NCBI GenBank assembly: GCA_027924585.1
Contig: BSBM01000870.1
Span: forward strand, 1,984,001 to 2,048,000
Length of the DNA: 64,000 nt
Direction: 5' to 3'
Source of the DNA: Larix kaempferi
Lineage: Eukaryota; Streptophyta; Pinopsida; Pinales; Pinaceae
Numbering within the stretch: the first letter of the stretch is position 1; each line of letters starts with the position of its first letter. The notes beneath the pieces are model-generated. The model searched no databases. It was not told where the DNA came from and saw nothing but the letters and a program-made list of their open reading frames with translations. This document shows, piece after piece, positions 43,333 through 54,294 of the stretch. The position numbers and the translations under genes are program-made.

Positions 43333-43458
43333 ATGTCAATCAATAATGAGGTGGTTTTAGGATTACCACTAACCATGTCAATCAATAATGAGGTGGTTTT
43401 AGGATTACCACTAACCATGTCAATCAATAATGAGGTGGTTTTAGGATTACCACTAACC
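43333..43458 (+). repeat. 42-bp unit repeated three times
   Basis: ATGTCAATCAATAATGAGGT... repeats perfectly at 43333, 43375 and 43417. Since 42 is a multiple of three, the frame stays open and encodes MSINNEVVLGLPLT three times. A related word occurs near 43,010 (GGTGGTTTTAGGATGACCAC). Confidence 0.92.
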
Positions 43459-45051
43459 AATCAATTTGTATGCTCAGGAACAAGCCTCAATACTTGTTTC
43501 CCATTTGATGATCTGTTCACAGGCTTTAAAACAAACCTGGACATGACTTTGATATCCCCCTGTCAGGGACAAGTTATCAACTGCAAAAACTTCATTTGGG
43601 TGCTGAAGTATTTGATCCTTCATTCACAATAGTCTGAAAATTATGAACGTAAACTAGTTCAGAATGTGCACTTTTCTTTTGTTGCACGTCTTCTTTCACC
43701 CTTTTACAATAATTCAACAGAAGGGTGTTGGGTTCAACCAATAATGCACCCAATTACAATCATACATCAATTCAACATGATAAAGATAATTACAATAGTA
43801 AGTACGTACCAAAAAGCTTTCAAAAACACAGAATGCAAGTAAAAGTTTCTGAACAGGAACAAGTTCAGAAAAGAAGGGTTGAATTGTTCATATAATTCCA
43901 GATGTTGGAAACTTTGTTTTAATTTCTCTGGCAATGGTTGCAATCTTCAATCTAGTTGCAATATCTCTTTTTCTTCAGGTAGACAGTGAATTCCTCAAGC
44001 AAAATTTCGAGCAGGTCTGCAACATTCTCTAAGGTTGCTCTTCTCTCTGGTGAGGGATTTTTTCCAGCTCTGACAAATTTAATCACTCTTATATTTCTTC
44101 ACAGGGACTGAGTTCGCAGGTAGCGGGGCTTATCTCTTCTCAACTACAATGGGCTTTCCTTAAAACCTTCCCTCACATTTACATCGAGAGTTTCTTCATG
44201 CAAGAACAATATGCGAACTTATTCTCTATTCAATCAGCAGGCTTCACAAGTCGCAACAGAAAATTCTTCACTGGTTTCTCCTCATGCCTTATACATGCAG
44301 AGTGACATTTTCATCAAATTTAAAAATAAAATAAAAAACAAACTTCACCTTTGTGGAATTTAACCTCCTCTGCTTTTCTTCGTTGCCATCAATGGACCTT
44401 TTCATGGTTTTTAGCTTGTAACAGATGGACTCCTTTACTTCTTGAATCTGTCAGAGGGGCACGGGATTTTCTTCACAGTCAATGGATACTTTTTCTCCGG
44501 GAAGTCTCGACTCTCCATTTAGACTCTCTTCCGAAATTTTGTATTTCTGTTCACATCAGTATTTTCCACGCGATGATCTGCATTCACAAAAATAAATGTT
44601 GGTTTTGCTTGCTTATGTCGGGATTTTGGGCTGGTCGGACTTCATGAGCTATGATGGAGGTGACTCCAATGCACCTTTTCCTATCAGATAAACCATAGAT
44701 ATTAATGAAAGATTGTGAATTCAATGATTTATTTTGGTCGCATTCGAGGAATTTCACGAGCGCAGACAGAAATTCACTCTTCTACCGACACAACAACGTG
44801 AACCTGGATCTAGAGTGAGACTGTACTATTGGGAAGCCATTTCTCTTTCATGAAATCTAGTGACTCATATGGGCATTCACTCAAACTATAAATCAACTTC
44901 AAATAAGAAGAAACATGGAGTTACAAATCTAAATTAATTTAGACTACAAACCTCATACGTGACCCTCGCGTGGGATGATAGCAATCAATCCTCTTGAGCA
45001 TATTTCTGTTCCTTGGGCTCACTTAGTCCATTCTTTTCTTCTCAGTCCTCA

Positions 45052-45109
45052 CAAATCCAACATTGCTCTGATAACTAGGGCAAATCCAACATTGCTCTGA
45101 TAACTAGGG
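45052..45109 (+). repeat. Two-copy 29-bp duplication
   Basis: CAAATCCAACATTGCTCTGA...TAACTAGGG is repeated exactly at 45052 and 45081. Confidence 0.9.
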
Positions 45110-45372
45110 CAGGATCATCTCCACACTCAGCGATCTTTACATTCACGGCCCTTAAAGAAGAATTATCAATTCTTCTGGCCTCACATATTTTTATGCCGTT
45201 CTGACCTCACGGATCTCTCTCTCAATAAATAGCAGACTCATACATGCTTATGATGGAAGATGCACTCTTCCTTTTTCCCAGCGCTCCTCAATGGTGGTCT
45301 CCAATGGATATTCAGATCCTTTTCTGCTCCTCTGACAACGAGCTTCCTCCTTTCATGTCTAGGCCTTTCGAT

Positions 45373-45389
45373 CATCCGCTCTGATATCA
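45373..45389 (-). promoter_or_regulatory. Primer-binding site, minus strand
   Basis: The minus strand reads TGATATCAGAGCGGATG one base after the LTR end. It differs by one base from the TGGTATCAGAGC initiator-tRNA-Met type. It defines 45391-45596 as the 5' LTR. Confidence 0.85.
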
Positions 45390-45390
45390 C

Positions 45391-45596
45391 TGTTAGACAA
45401 CATATCATGAAATATATATGAAAAAGATAAGCAGATACATGAAGACGAATATGGCAGAAAAGGCAATATATTAATGAGCTGTTAAGCTATATAGCATATG
45501 CACAAAGATATACACATATATTACAAAAACACCATAACTGTTATGTAACCGCATAACAGTTAAGTTAAACTAAGTAATAATGATTAATCTTTAACA
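45391..45596 (-). repeat. 5' LTR of the 2.9-kb element
   Basis: 206 bp, partner of 42696-42901, followed by target duplication ATATA. Confidence 0.93.
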
Positions 45597-45601
45597 ATAT
45601 A

Positions 45602-46639
45602 GATGTTATAGATGTTATAAGGGTGATCCCGCTGTTGATTCAAGCTTCTTAATTCAATTGAAAAAATGTGATAACCCTGTATATATTGGAGAATGAGTCG
45701 AAACTTGATTTGTAGAAAAACGAGTTATTTTTAGTTGAATGTTGATCACGGTTTGTCGAGTAAGAAATTTATGAGTTCAGTCATGGCTTGTGAATTGTTA
45801 TACAGTGTTGGAAGAGTAAATAATGTCCTGTTGAAGTAAGTAAACTCAATAGATATATCTAGAGTTTAAAATTAAGGAACGGTCAAGTATTGATGGAGGA
45901 CACAAGTTATGATTCGGTGATCAGTTTGTTTCAAGCATTGTTTAGTGATGACTGTGTCAAATATCTCAAGGTGAGAAAAAACTGGAGCAAAACTTGGTTC
46001 TCAGTTGGTGGTATGTTTGAATAATATATGTCTGAGTACATCTCCCCAGTCCAATATTACCTTATCCCTCCACATGTAACTCTACTATGTTAACTTACTC
46101 ATGTGTATGCTTTACAGTATTTGCATGAAAACTATAGCAATTTTGCATTGATAGATACAAAAGAGAGATGAGTAGTTGTTGTCACTGTATATATCTTTGT
46201 TTATTTGAGCGTAAAACCATCCTAAATCCAAATCCTAGGCTTTATCAAGTGCTGAGAGGGATCAAATCTCCCAAGGTGCAAACCTCAGTATTGCACTCAT
46301 GGAGCTATTCAAGGAGAGCTAGTAAAAAGAAATTACTATAGACGACAAAAGAAATAGAAATTACACAATCTCCCTCATATTTACTTTTTTACTTTGTATT
46401 ATTCTTTTTTGTTTATGGCCAACATAATATTTATTACTTTTTACTTTGTATTATTCTTTTTTGTTTACTTTGTATTATTTTGTTACTCGACTAACAAGAT
46501 CTGCCTCATACTGGGCTGTAGAGCGCCTCTCGGCGCAATGATCACTCACAAATTGTTGTCATGCTCAATTCAATCATGACTTTTCACAGTAAGGGCTCAA
46601 GGAGGTCAGTGAAAGGAAGAGGAGGCAAGGACAATATAT
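45602..46639 (+). other. Possible continuation of interrupted gene; half copy of ATAGATCC family
   Basis: Short frames such as MEDTSYDSVISLFQALFSDD (near 45,892) suggest old coding sequence on the plus strand. Nothing is assignable. A half copy of the dispersed repeat lies at 46205-46300, and a T-rich stretch with a direct repeat of TTACTTTGTATTATTCTTTT at 46,386-46,475. Confidence 0.35.
46205..46300 (+). repeat. Dispersed repeat (ATAGATCC family), half copy
   Basis: Contains ACCATCCTAAATCC, TTTATCAAGTGCTGAGAGGG and ATCAAATCTCCCAAGGTGCA in the family order. Confidence 0.7.
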
Positions 46640-47240
46640 TTGGCAACGGGGAGGAGATAGAAAAGTCAGGTTCTCAGTACAATTTGATGCTAGCTCCAAC
46701 GAGTTTAATCAGCTAGCAAGAACTGGCCATCTTTACCTTGGGCCACGATGCATGCCTCTTTATCAACCAATGCCTCCACATGTGTCTCAAGCACCCCAAC
46801 CTCTTCATAACTTAGTCGAGCTTCATCATCATTATTATATTCACAATTCTGGTTGGGATGTTCTTCCTCCTTCTCCACGAGGTAAGGGGACTGGATGGTG
46901 AGACCTCAAACCAAATCGACCTATGCTGTATGTTGCTAGCTTTGCATCATCCAGCAATCGTCCAAAATCTCAACATTTGCATGAAAATCGACCACCCCTC
47001 ATCGAACAACCTGTAGAGATTGAACCTGTAATTGAGAATGCCCTCCCTCTTCCTCCAATTCCACCCCTAGAACAGCCAAAGGAAGAAGCAATGCTTAAAG
47101 CTTCAATATTAAAATCAGAGGATACAACGGATCTAACATCAGCACAATGCTCAGTGGTTTTCACCTTCCCTTTACGCGTTTCATTTCTAAATTGGTCAAA
47201 GGGCAATCTTAGGTTATATTGGCATAGTCATTGTGGGTGA
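46640..47240 (+). pseudogene. Unrecognised gene fragment with proline-rich part
   Basis: A frame with stops near 46,907 reads GQYIWQRGGDRKVRFSVQFD, NEFNQLARTGHLYLGPRCMP and PPHVSQAPQPLHNLVELHHH. It then continues as an open frame (46923-47240) with PVEIEPVIENALPLPPIPPL. The first half looks like a folded domain with basic start and the second like a disordered Pro/Glu linker. It is probably an exon-like relic of a host gene or a retroelement Gag. No domain was recognised. Confidence 0.35.
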
Positions 47241-47263
47241 GAATATCTCAATTTTGATGAACA

Positions 47264-47391
47264 GATTGTGTAATTTATTTTGGACAATACTTTTATTATT
47301 ACGGGACAGAATTCTCTATGCATGACAGATTGTGGAATTTATTTTGGATAATACTTTGATTATTACGAGACAGAATTATCTATGCATGATA
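47264..47391 (+). repeat. Two-copy 64-bp tandem duplication
   Basis: GATTGTGTAATTTATTTTGG and the rest of the unit recur at 47264 and 47328 with a few substitutions. Confidence 0.85.
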
Positions 47392-48580
47392 GATTGTTAA
47401 AACATGTTTATTCGGATGCATACAATGTTTTAATATATATAGGTGGAAGAATATGATAAACGAATTTTGAATTTATATTTTACAGGTTCGTAAATGTGAT
47501 TATATTATACGTTTTTGGGAGGCACAAGGGTTGGTCTCAAATGATAAAGTTCTAAATGAATAGTGGGTACCCCATTCAGTTAGCTATCCTTGAACACTTG
47601 TTAGGATCTTCGTGTTTTGAAAAGGTTTTAAAAATTATCGAGTCTTTCTCCCCTTCTTCTCGAAAAAATACATGATGAGATAAACACTCCATATGGCTTT
47701 ATTATTATTTTGAAGTTAATTTTAAATATTTTAAAGAATCGGTTGCTTACTATTTCTTGGGGAGTATTAAAATGGCTTACTATCGAAAGTGAAAGGTTAA
47801 TGATCCCTATGCTATGGTATGTTGAGAGTATGATATTCAGTTTATAATTCTATATTTTTAAAGTTATGGTGTGTATTTGATGTTTGACATTTTTGTCATA
47901 ACATGAGTCCTTCACAAGTGATAAATTGGAGATTTAGAATTGATAAGAGTTGTAAAATGAAATCTTGTCTACCAATCGTTGATGATATTATGTAGGGTTT
48001 TTCTCGTAACTTGCTATTGGTTGGTTACTTTCATTGTAGAGAAACCATTATAGCCTTCGGGTCAATTTTTATTGATTCTGCCCAAACAGGTTTGTTGACT
48101 CGTTTTATATTGTATTTATCACTATACACTGACTAAGCAGAACTATAAAAACACAAGTTATGGTCCAGAGATAAGGATAATCTTTTTGGTGTAATTTTGA
48201 ACCAATATTAATAAAAAATATCCTGGATGCCATATTTTCTTCTTTCTCTTATTGCCAGATTTATTTCAATGGTTTTACATCTTTTATTTTATCTTTCTTG
48301 TAAAATGTACAAAATGGTTACACTCTTATGATATTAAATGATGTTTATATTTAGTATTTAGTTCGTTGTTTGTGTTGATAAGTCTGCAAATTGTGGTTAA
48401 GTTATTTCTTTCATTTCTTTGTTTTATTTATTGAAACCTGTGTTTTTTTATTTTATTTAACTTATAAAAATAACACAAAAATCTACATAATACAGCTCCT
48501 CCAAGTCTCACATGAAGGTGGAGATTTGTGTATCTTTTGGAGGCTTCAAAATTGGGGTGTTCATTCTCGTTCTTCATTGT
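47392..48580 (+). other. AT-rich spacer with short broken frames
   Basis: No supported gene. Plus-strand frames such as VNVIILYVFGRHKGWSQM (near 47,490) hint at old coding sequence but stop quickly. Confidence 0.4.
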
Positions 48581-49466
48581 TTAGCTGACTTTGAAGCCCA
48601 AAATATTTGATCTAGAACATATCATTTCCAGCATCAATAGAACCCTTATGTAATAGTGGTGTTGATGATGGGTTTCATCACTGGTAGGCTTCTTAGGTCT
48701 CGCAACTGTTGCAATCCTCAATCTAATTATACTATGTGAAGCCTTATATGTAGTAATAATGTGCTTCTTTGATTTCATGTGTTTATTTAAAGTAATAACA
48801 ATATTACCACTTGCTAGTACTAAATAAAACCATGTATTGCATTGTGTACATTCCACTTTAAATTTCTCTTGTCATCATATTGTGCAAGTGTTACTTCCAC
48901 CACTTTGAACAAATTTGGACCTGGTGTCTTATTGAAATAATCTAGAATTTTGATGGCTTGATCAATCTCAAATCAATATCCAACCACTATCCCCTGCATT
49001 GTTAATGTCACATAAAGGAATTTCACTATCCCACCCTTGTAATGTTAAGTTGATGGGTCCTTGTTTTCGTATGATTGTTTTTAAAGTTGCAAAATGTCTA
49101 CACTGCCAAAGATATTTCCCTTATTCCATAATCAGCACCACAACTTTCACAACCGATATTTATTTTAGGTTTTCCTTTTTCTAAAGACTTTTTGAGAGTA
49201 AACTTCTCCACAACAAACTCTTCCATTAAACTATTCACTTCATGTTCCCAAGCTTCCAATACATTAGAATTAACACCTATGTCTTGTTCTACAAGATCAC
49301 ACCCACCTTTAACTCTTGGTTGTGTATGCATAGCCTTCTCCACGTTCTCTTCAATGCTTTCAAATTTGGGTATTTTTTCCACTACATTTGATTGCAATGT
49401 TTTAATATCCAATGTGTCTAGTTTCCTCTCGATGCCTATAGTTGTTTTTGTAGCTTTCCATTCCAT
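48581..49466 (-). pseudogene. Unrecognised minus-strand gene relic with Cys/His motifs
   Basis: Two open pieces on one strand. 49466-49098 (122 codons) is charged and helical (ENVEKAMHTQPRVKGGCDLV; EAWEHEVNSLMEEFVVEKFT) and ends GCESCGADYGIREISLAV. 48856-48581 (91 codons) starts MECTQCNTWFYLVLASGNIV and reaches NKHMKSKKH. CxxC followed by a spaced H-x5-H resembles a C2H2/BED-like finger. The interval between them has stops. It could be a hAT-type transposase relic or a host zinc-finger gene; neither can be decided by eye. Confidence 0.35.
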
Positions 49467-49934
49467 CTCTACTCTTGCATTGCATTTGAAGTATATCCTA
49501 GATCATTGATACACAAAATAATAGCCAATTATAGGCATCAAGCCCGATTTCTTAATGGATTTCTGTAAATGTAAAATCCAGTAGACACCTAACTATGCCA
49601 AGGACATAATATTCTTCACTAGTTACAATTACAAAGTCAAAATTATTTCCCCGATTAATATTCATTTCCGTTCACATTTACCTTTTAGTTAGATAAGAAA
49701 TGGATAAAGATATGGCAACAATTTTCAAAAGATTGGATATAACATACACTCTAAATCTAGATTCCAAAAATTTCTCTCATAGGCAAATTAGGCAAACACT
49801 AAGACATCTCATGAAAAAACAATCATTCAATCTACTACATAATCATATCATACTAAAGTCGTAAAAGGCAATATGAAATGTAAAGATAGTAGAGTTATTG
49901 CTTCCTATAAATACATATTCAAGTTGATGTGTGT

Positions 49935-50045
49935 AGTTCTAATTAAACCAGCATAGATCCATCTTAAAAGGGGATATACCAAGCGCCAAGACGAATCAAA
50001 TCTCTCGAGGTGCAAACCCTTTCTCAACATTTGCACCTTTGTAGT
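49935..50045 (+). repeat. Dispersed repeat (ATAGATCC family), half copy
   Basis: AACCAGCATAGATCCATCTT, CAAGCGCCAAGACGAATCAA and ATCTCTCGAGGTGCAAACCC appear in family order, followed by TTTCTCAACATTTGCACC, which also extends the match to the copy at 15.2 kb. Confidence 0.75.
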
Positions 50046-50339
50046 ATTATATATATGTTTTCTTAAATGTTTAAATTTAATTTGAGCCAACATTTTATTT
50101 TTTATAATATCTTTTTTTTTAAACATGTGTTGGTTCCAGGACTAACACGGAAGGAGTTACGCATCCCCCTATCGGGGTGTAGAATCAAGAAGTTACACAA
50201 TCAATGCAATGATAGGTTTGTTTGATACAACATCTTTATGTCTCCTTCAATTTATTTGGAATCAAATTGCCACCACATAAGAACAAGAATTAAAAGCAAA
50301 CTCTATCATATTATGGAAAAATAACATCCAATTACAACG

Positions 50340-50520
50340 CTATCTACCCGCGTAGATCCATCCTAACTCTGGCTCTATCAGGGGCCGATAGGCATCAAAT
50401 CTCTTGAGGAAGTTTAGGACTCTTAAAAGGGGTTTAAACCTCAAGGGATTTTATCCATAGACTCAACGGTTGATAGAGCGTTAAGAAGGATCTATGTTGG
50501 TTTATTAATATGCAATTATT
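50340..50520 (+). repeat. Foldback copy of the ATAGATCC family (MITE-like)
   Basis: The left arm GTAGATCCATCCTAACTCTG...CAAATCTCTTGAGG and the right arm, read on the minus strand, CATAGATCCTTCTTAACGCT...AAATCCCTTGAGG pair imperfectly over about 70 bases, with a spacer of about 20. Both ends carry the family's outer word. This is the only clear two-armed copy in the window. Confidence 0.75.
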
Positions 50521-51038
50521 ACAAAATGAATATCTAACTCATTGTTATATTATCAACTTAAAAATACATTTAATCTAATATAGTTTAGGTTATAATCATT
50601 CAAGCATCAATTATTCCAATTTGGATATCTTACAAATAGGCCAAAGTTGCATTAATTAATTAATTAATTATGAAGTAAAATAGATATTCACTCAAAACTA
50701 ATATTTAACCACCAACTATTCCAACTTGGAATCATGTCATAAATGTTGTAAATGGTAACAAATAAATCCTACAAATAGGCAAAAAATGGATTCATTCATT
50801 GGTTATGAAGTAAAATGGTTATTTACCCAAATTTAATCATCCAAGTGCCAACTATTTAATCGTCCAATAATATATTACTTAATGTTATATTATTTACTTA
50901 ACAATACATAATCCACAATATATTCATCCACATGCCAACTATTCCAATTTGGGATACTAAAGAGTAACACACAAGCCCTACAAAAATGCAAAAATTGAGT
51001 TCATTTCATTGATTATGAAGTAAACTAGTTATTCTTGT

Positions 51039-52020
51039 AACTATTTATGAAAAAAATTATTTAAAATGTGAGAATGCATGAATATAAATTGAGATTGAAA
51101 TTCAATGTATATTTATATAAATGTATTTTACAATTTAGCCAATTTAAATTTCGAACCTACATGTAACAAACGTGACACATCTCATCCACTTTGGGTTGTA
51201 GAAAGGGTCTTTTAGCCCAATAAGCAAAACCTAATTGGAATGTGGAGGGATAACCACTCTTCATAATATAGTGTTGAATATCTTAAAGTAAATATAAAGC
51301 CACCCCGCTACACTACAAAGTTGTATTTGGATAAAACCAAATGAATTTTATGACAAAGATTCCCATAAATACAAGCATGAGTTTCTAAATATTTTTCGAA
51401 GTATTTATCTATACAAACTAATCGTTACTAGGATAAAACCAAGATGAAATTTATGACAAAGATACACATAAATACAAGCATGAGTTTCTAATATTTTTCA
51501 AAGTATTTTTGGAAGTAAGGAGCGAGTTGAATGTAATAACTATTTATGAAAAAAATTATTTAAAATGTGAGAATGCATGAATATAAATTGAGATTGAAAA
51601 TCAATGTATATTTATATAAATGTATTTTACAATCTAGCCAATTTAAATTTCGAACCTACATGTAACAAACGTGACACATCTCATCCACTTTGGGTTGTAG
51701 AAAGGATCTTTTAGCCCAATAAGCAAAACCTAATTGGATTGTGGAGGGATAACCACTCTTCAAAGTCATAATATAGTGTTGAATATCTTAAAGTAAATAT
51801 AAAGCCACCCCATTACACTACAAGATTGTATTTGGATAAAACTAAGATGAATTTTATGACAAAGATACCCATAAATACAAGTATGAGTTTCTAAATATTT
51901 TTCAAAGTATTTATCTATACAAACTAATAGTTGCTAGGATAAAACCAAGATGAATTTTATGACAAAGATACCCATAAATACAAGCATGAGTTTCTAATAT
52001 TTTTCAAAGTGAGGAGCACG
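51039..52020 (+). repeat. Two-copy 498-bp tandem duplication
   Basis: TAACTATTTATGAAAAAAAT starts at 51039 and 51537. The two units stay alignable to about 52,010 with small indels. Inside each unit a block GACAAAGATACCCATAAATA CAAGCATGAG is itself repeated about 95-100 bases apart. Confidence 0.9.
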
Positions 52021-52480
52021 AGTTGAAGGTGCAAACTAATAGTTACTAGGGTCTAAGCATGCAATCAAGTGTATAGGTGGAAGTCATGTTTTCTTACCCG
52101 AAGCATGTATTGACATCAAAGTATTATTTGTAGTATGTTGTCCATACAAATAGCACTCAAAAAGCATGAGAATTTTAAATGTTTTTCTTGACCAAATTTT
52201 ATGACAAAGATATCCATAAATATAAGCATGAGTTTTTAAATATTTTTGAAGTATTTATCGATACAAACTTTAATAAAGGAAGCCTTTTGAAGAAGTGAGG
52301 AGCACGAGTTGAAGATGCAAACTAATAGTTATTAGGGTAAGCATGCAATCAAGTGAATAAGTGGAAGTCATGTTTTCTTACCCAAGCATGCATTGACATC
52401 AAAGTATTATTTGTAGTATGTTGTCCATACAAATAGCAGTCCAAAAAGCACGAGAATTTTAAATGGTTTTCTTGACCATA
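52009..52480 (+). repeat. Two-copy 286-bp tandem duplication
   Basis: GTGAGGAGCACGAGTTGAAG starts at 52009 and 52295. The copies share GTCATGTTTTCTTACCC and GTAGTATGTTGTCCATACAA downstream. The first copy includes another block of the 498-bp unit. Confidence 0.88.
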
Positions 52481-52578
52481 TAAAGCACCTTCGTCACTTG
52501 TTCTTACACACTAGAGATAGTAGTCCAATTGGAGGATTTAGCATGCATTGTTTAGGGTTAACCATTCATTACATGAAA

Positions 52579-52754
52579 GAAGGTACTGCCCAAAAATAAG
52601 GCAGTCAAGTAAAATGATAACGTCAATCCTTTTCATTAAAGTTTGGATTGGGGCTGTAGTTACTTAGAAGGTACTGCCCAAAAATAAGGCAGTCAAGTAA
52701 AATGTTAAAGCCAATCCTTTTCATTAGAGTTCAGATTGGGGCTGTAGTTACCTT
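52579..52754 (+). repeat. Two-copy 88-bp tandem duplication
   Basis: GAAGGTACTGCCCAAAAATA starts at 52579 and 52667. Only a few substitutions separate the copies. Confidence 0.9.
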
Positions 52755-53136
52755 GAGTTCTCACAGTAGTTAAAAACATACCAAGTGGCAGTAGCAGAAA
52801 CATAATAGAGGGTGCATTGGCTTAGTTCTTTGTTTAAATTAATGGACATTAATATAATAAATTTTTACTATATAAAGTGGCAGTGGCTCAAACATAAGAT
52901 AGAGGGTGTATTGGTTTAGTCTGTGGTTGAATTAACAAACACTGCTATAACAAATTTATATTAAATAGTATAATAATAAGAAAACAAATTTATATTAAAT
53001 AGTATATCAATGAGAAAACAATAGTTACACAATTACAAATGTATTAAGATACCACTGGGTCTATCATCAAAGTATAGCAAACAACGAAGAAACATATAGA
53101 ACCAGAATGAGTAATCAGCTTTTCAAAGCATTCTTC
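52755..53136 (+). other. Spacer with small duplications
   Basis: AGTGGCAGTAGCAGAAACAT and AGTGGCAGTGGCTCAAACAT lie about 100 bases apart. ACAAATTTATATTAAATAGT is repeated about 32 bases apart near 52,950-53,000. No gene. Confidence 0.6.
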
Positions 53137-54055
53137 TCAATGAAGAACTCCAGCCTCCCCATCAAGAGCTTCTTTAGACAAAGCATCAGTTGTATCATTG
53201 TTGTCTTTGTAGATGTGATCAATAGAGAGATCAAAGAACCAAGACATCATTTGAGAAATTCTGATGCACCAATGTTTGAGATGAACATTGTTGAGCTGAA
53301 GTAACTTATTTGCCCTGTTCACAATAACCAGTGAGTCGCCAAAGATCCTAATAGAGCCCAAACCAAAGCACATTGCCACTTTTAAGATGCCCCAGAGTCC
53401 AAGTAATTCAGCCTTTGTATTAGACCCTGAACCACACGCAAGATCGAAGTTGTAAGTGAGATCCTCTCCACAGATGATGATAAAACCAGCACCACAGATC
53501 AACTCAGTCAAAGCTCCATCAAAGAAGCCAACAGCATTACCAACAACTTCAAGGATCAATTTAATGTTTCTTTTAGGATTCTGATTAACTTGAGGGGCGT
53601 TAATCGGAAGAAACAAATGCTAAACTTATACAAGGCCAACTTCTCAAACGGAATGGAATCATGAAAGATGGCCAAATTACGAATGTTCCAAATTGACCAA
53701 GGCAATAATCCTGGGACATTTTTTAAGTTGTGATGCCTCCGCAATCAACACTGATATGCATTTTCAAAATCCATATTGGGCCAATCTTCCACAATCTTAA
53801 GTGCTGAACAGATCTTCCACATCCCAATGGAGAAACTACAATGTAAAAAAAGATGGTTCACCGTTTCACAACTACTACATCGAAGGCACATATTAGGGCC
53901 CTGTCTGCCACAACGATTCAAGTTTTCCCAAGTTAAAATTTTGTTATTAAAAACCAGCAATAAAAAGCACTTAATTTTAAGAGGAAGTTTCCACTTCCAA
54001 AGAGCAACATGCCACCCACCATTTCTTGTGAACTATTGCACCGAGAAGAACAAGG
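53137..54055 (-). pseudogene. LINE (L1-type) C-terminus: zf-RVT and RNase H
   Basis: On the minus strand, ILTWENLNRCGRQGPNMCLR...HLFLHCSF (53,930-53,830) is the zinc-binding region that follows the RT of plant LINEs. LLPWSIWNIRNLAIF (near 53,700) is the usual connector. After a frameshift near 53,600 an intact 159-codon frame (53616-53137) encodes an RNase H: FFDGALTELICGAGF, SNTKAELLGLWGIL, SIRIFGDSLVIVNR and NDTTDALSKEAL. The four acidic positions (D, E, D, D) are all present. The RT and endonuclease are missing (5' truncation, normal for LINEs). No poly(A) tail is evident. RNase H at the C-terminus is known for plant L1 lineages. Confidence 0.85.
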
Positions 54056-54160
54056 TGCTCTACAGCCCCGTATGGAGGAGATGTTGTAACATTCGTTCCT
54101 AACGAGGTTCTCTACAGCCCCATATCGATGAGATGTTGTAACGTTCATTCCTAACAAAAT
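54056..54160 (+). repeat. Two-copy 52-bp duplication
   Basis: CTCTACAGCCCCGTATGGAG...GTTGTAACATTCGTTCCTAAC recurs 52 bases later with a handful of changes. Confidence 0.85.
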
Positions 54161-54294
54161 AATTAAAACAATTCATGTCCACTCATAAAATTAAAAAATT
54201 ATGTCAAATATTTTTAAAAAATCCATGTTGGCCCGTAAAATAAAATATTATGTAAAGTAATTAAAAAAATCGATGTTGTCTATAAAATAAAAAC

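Larger units (their letters stand above)
42696..45596 (-). mobile_element. Complete 2.9-kb LTR element with 206-bp LTRs
   Basis: LTRs at 42696-42901 and 45391-45596, both exactly 206 bp, TGTTAGACAAC...ATCTTTAACA, with about 13 differences (6%), mostly transitions. The target duplication ATATA is at 42691-42695 and 45597-45601. The minus-strand primer site beside the right LTR and the polypurine tract (AAGGGGGGAT, minus) beside the left LTR give minus orientation. The 2.49-kb interior has no protease, RT or integrase and no long minus-strand ORF, so it depends on enzymes in trans. LTR size fits TRIM/SMART-like elements, though the interior is longer than usual. Confidence 0.92.
49500..51038 (+). 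other. AT-rich spacer containing foldback repeats
   Basis: No gene. It contains the dispersed repeat at 49935-50045, the foldback copy at 50340-50520, and AATTAATTAATTAATTA near 50,653. Confidence 0.5.

Noticed and set aside
44351-44647. Plus-strand 98-codon frame inside the 2.9-kb LTR element
   Set aside because: It is antisense to the element and has no conserved motif; the antisense-gene idea is not supported by a promoter or splice signal here.
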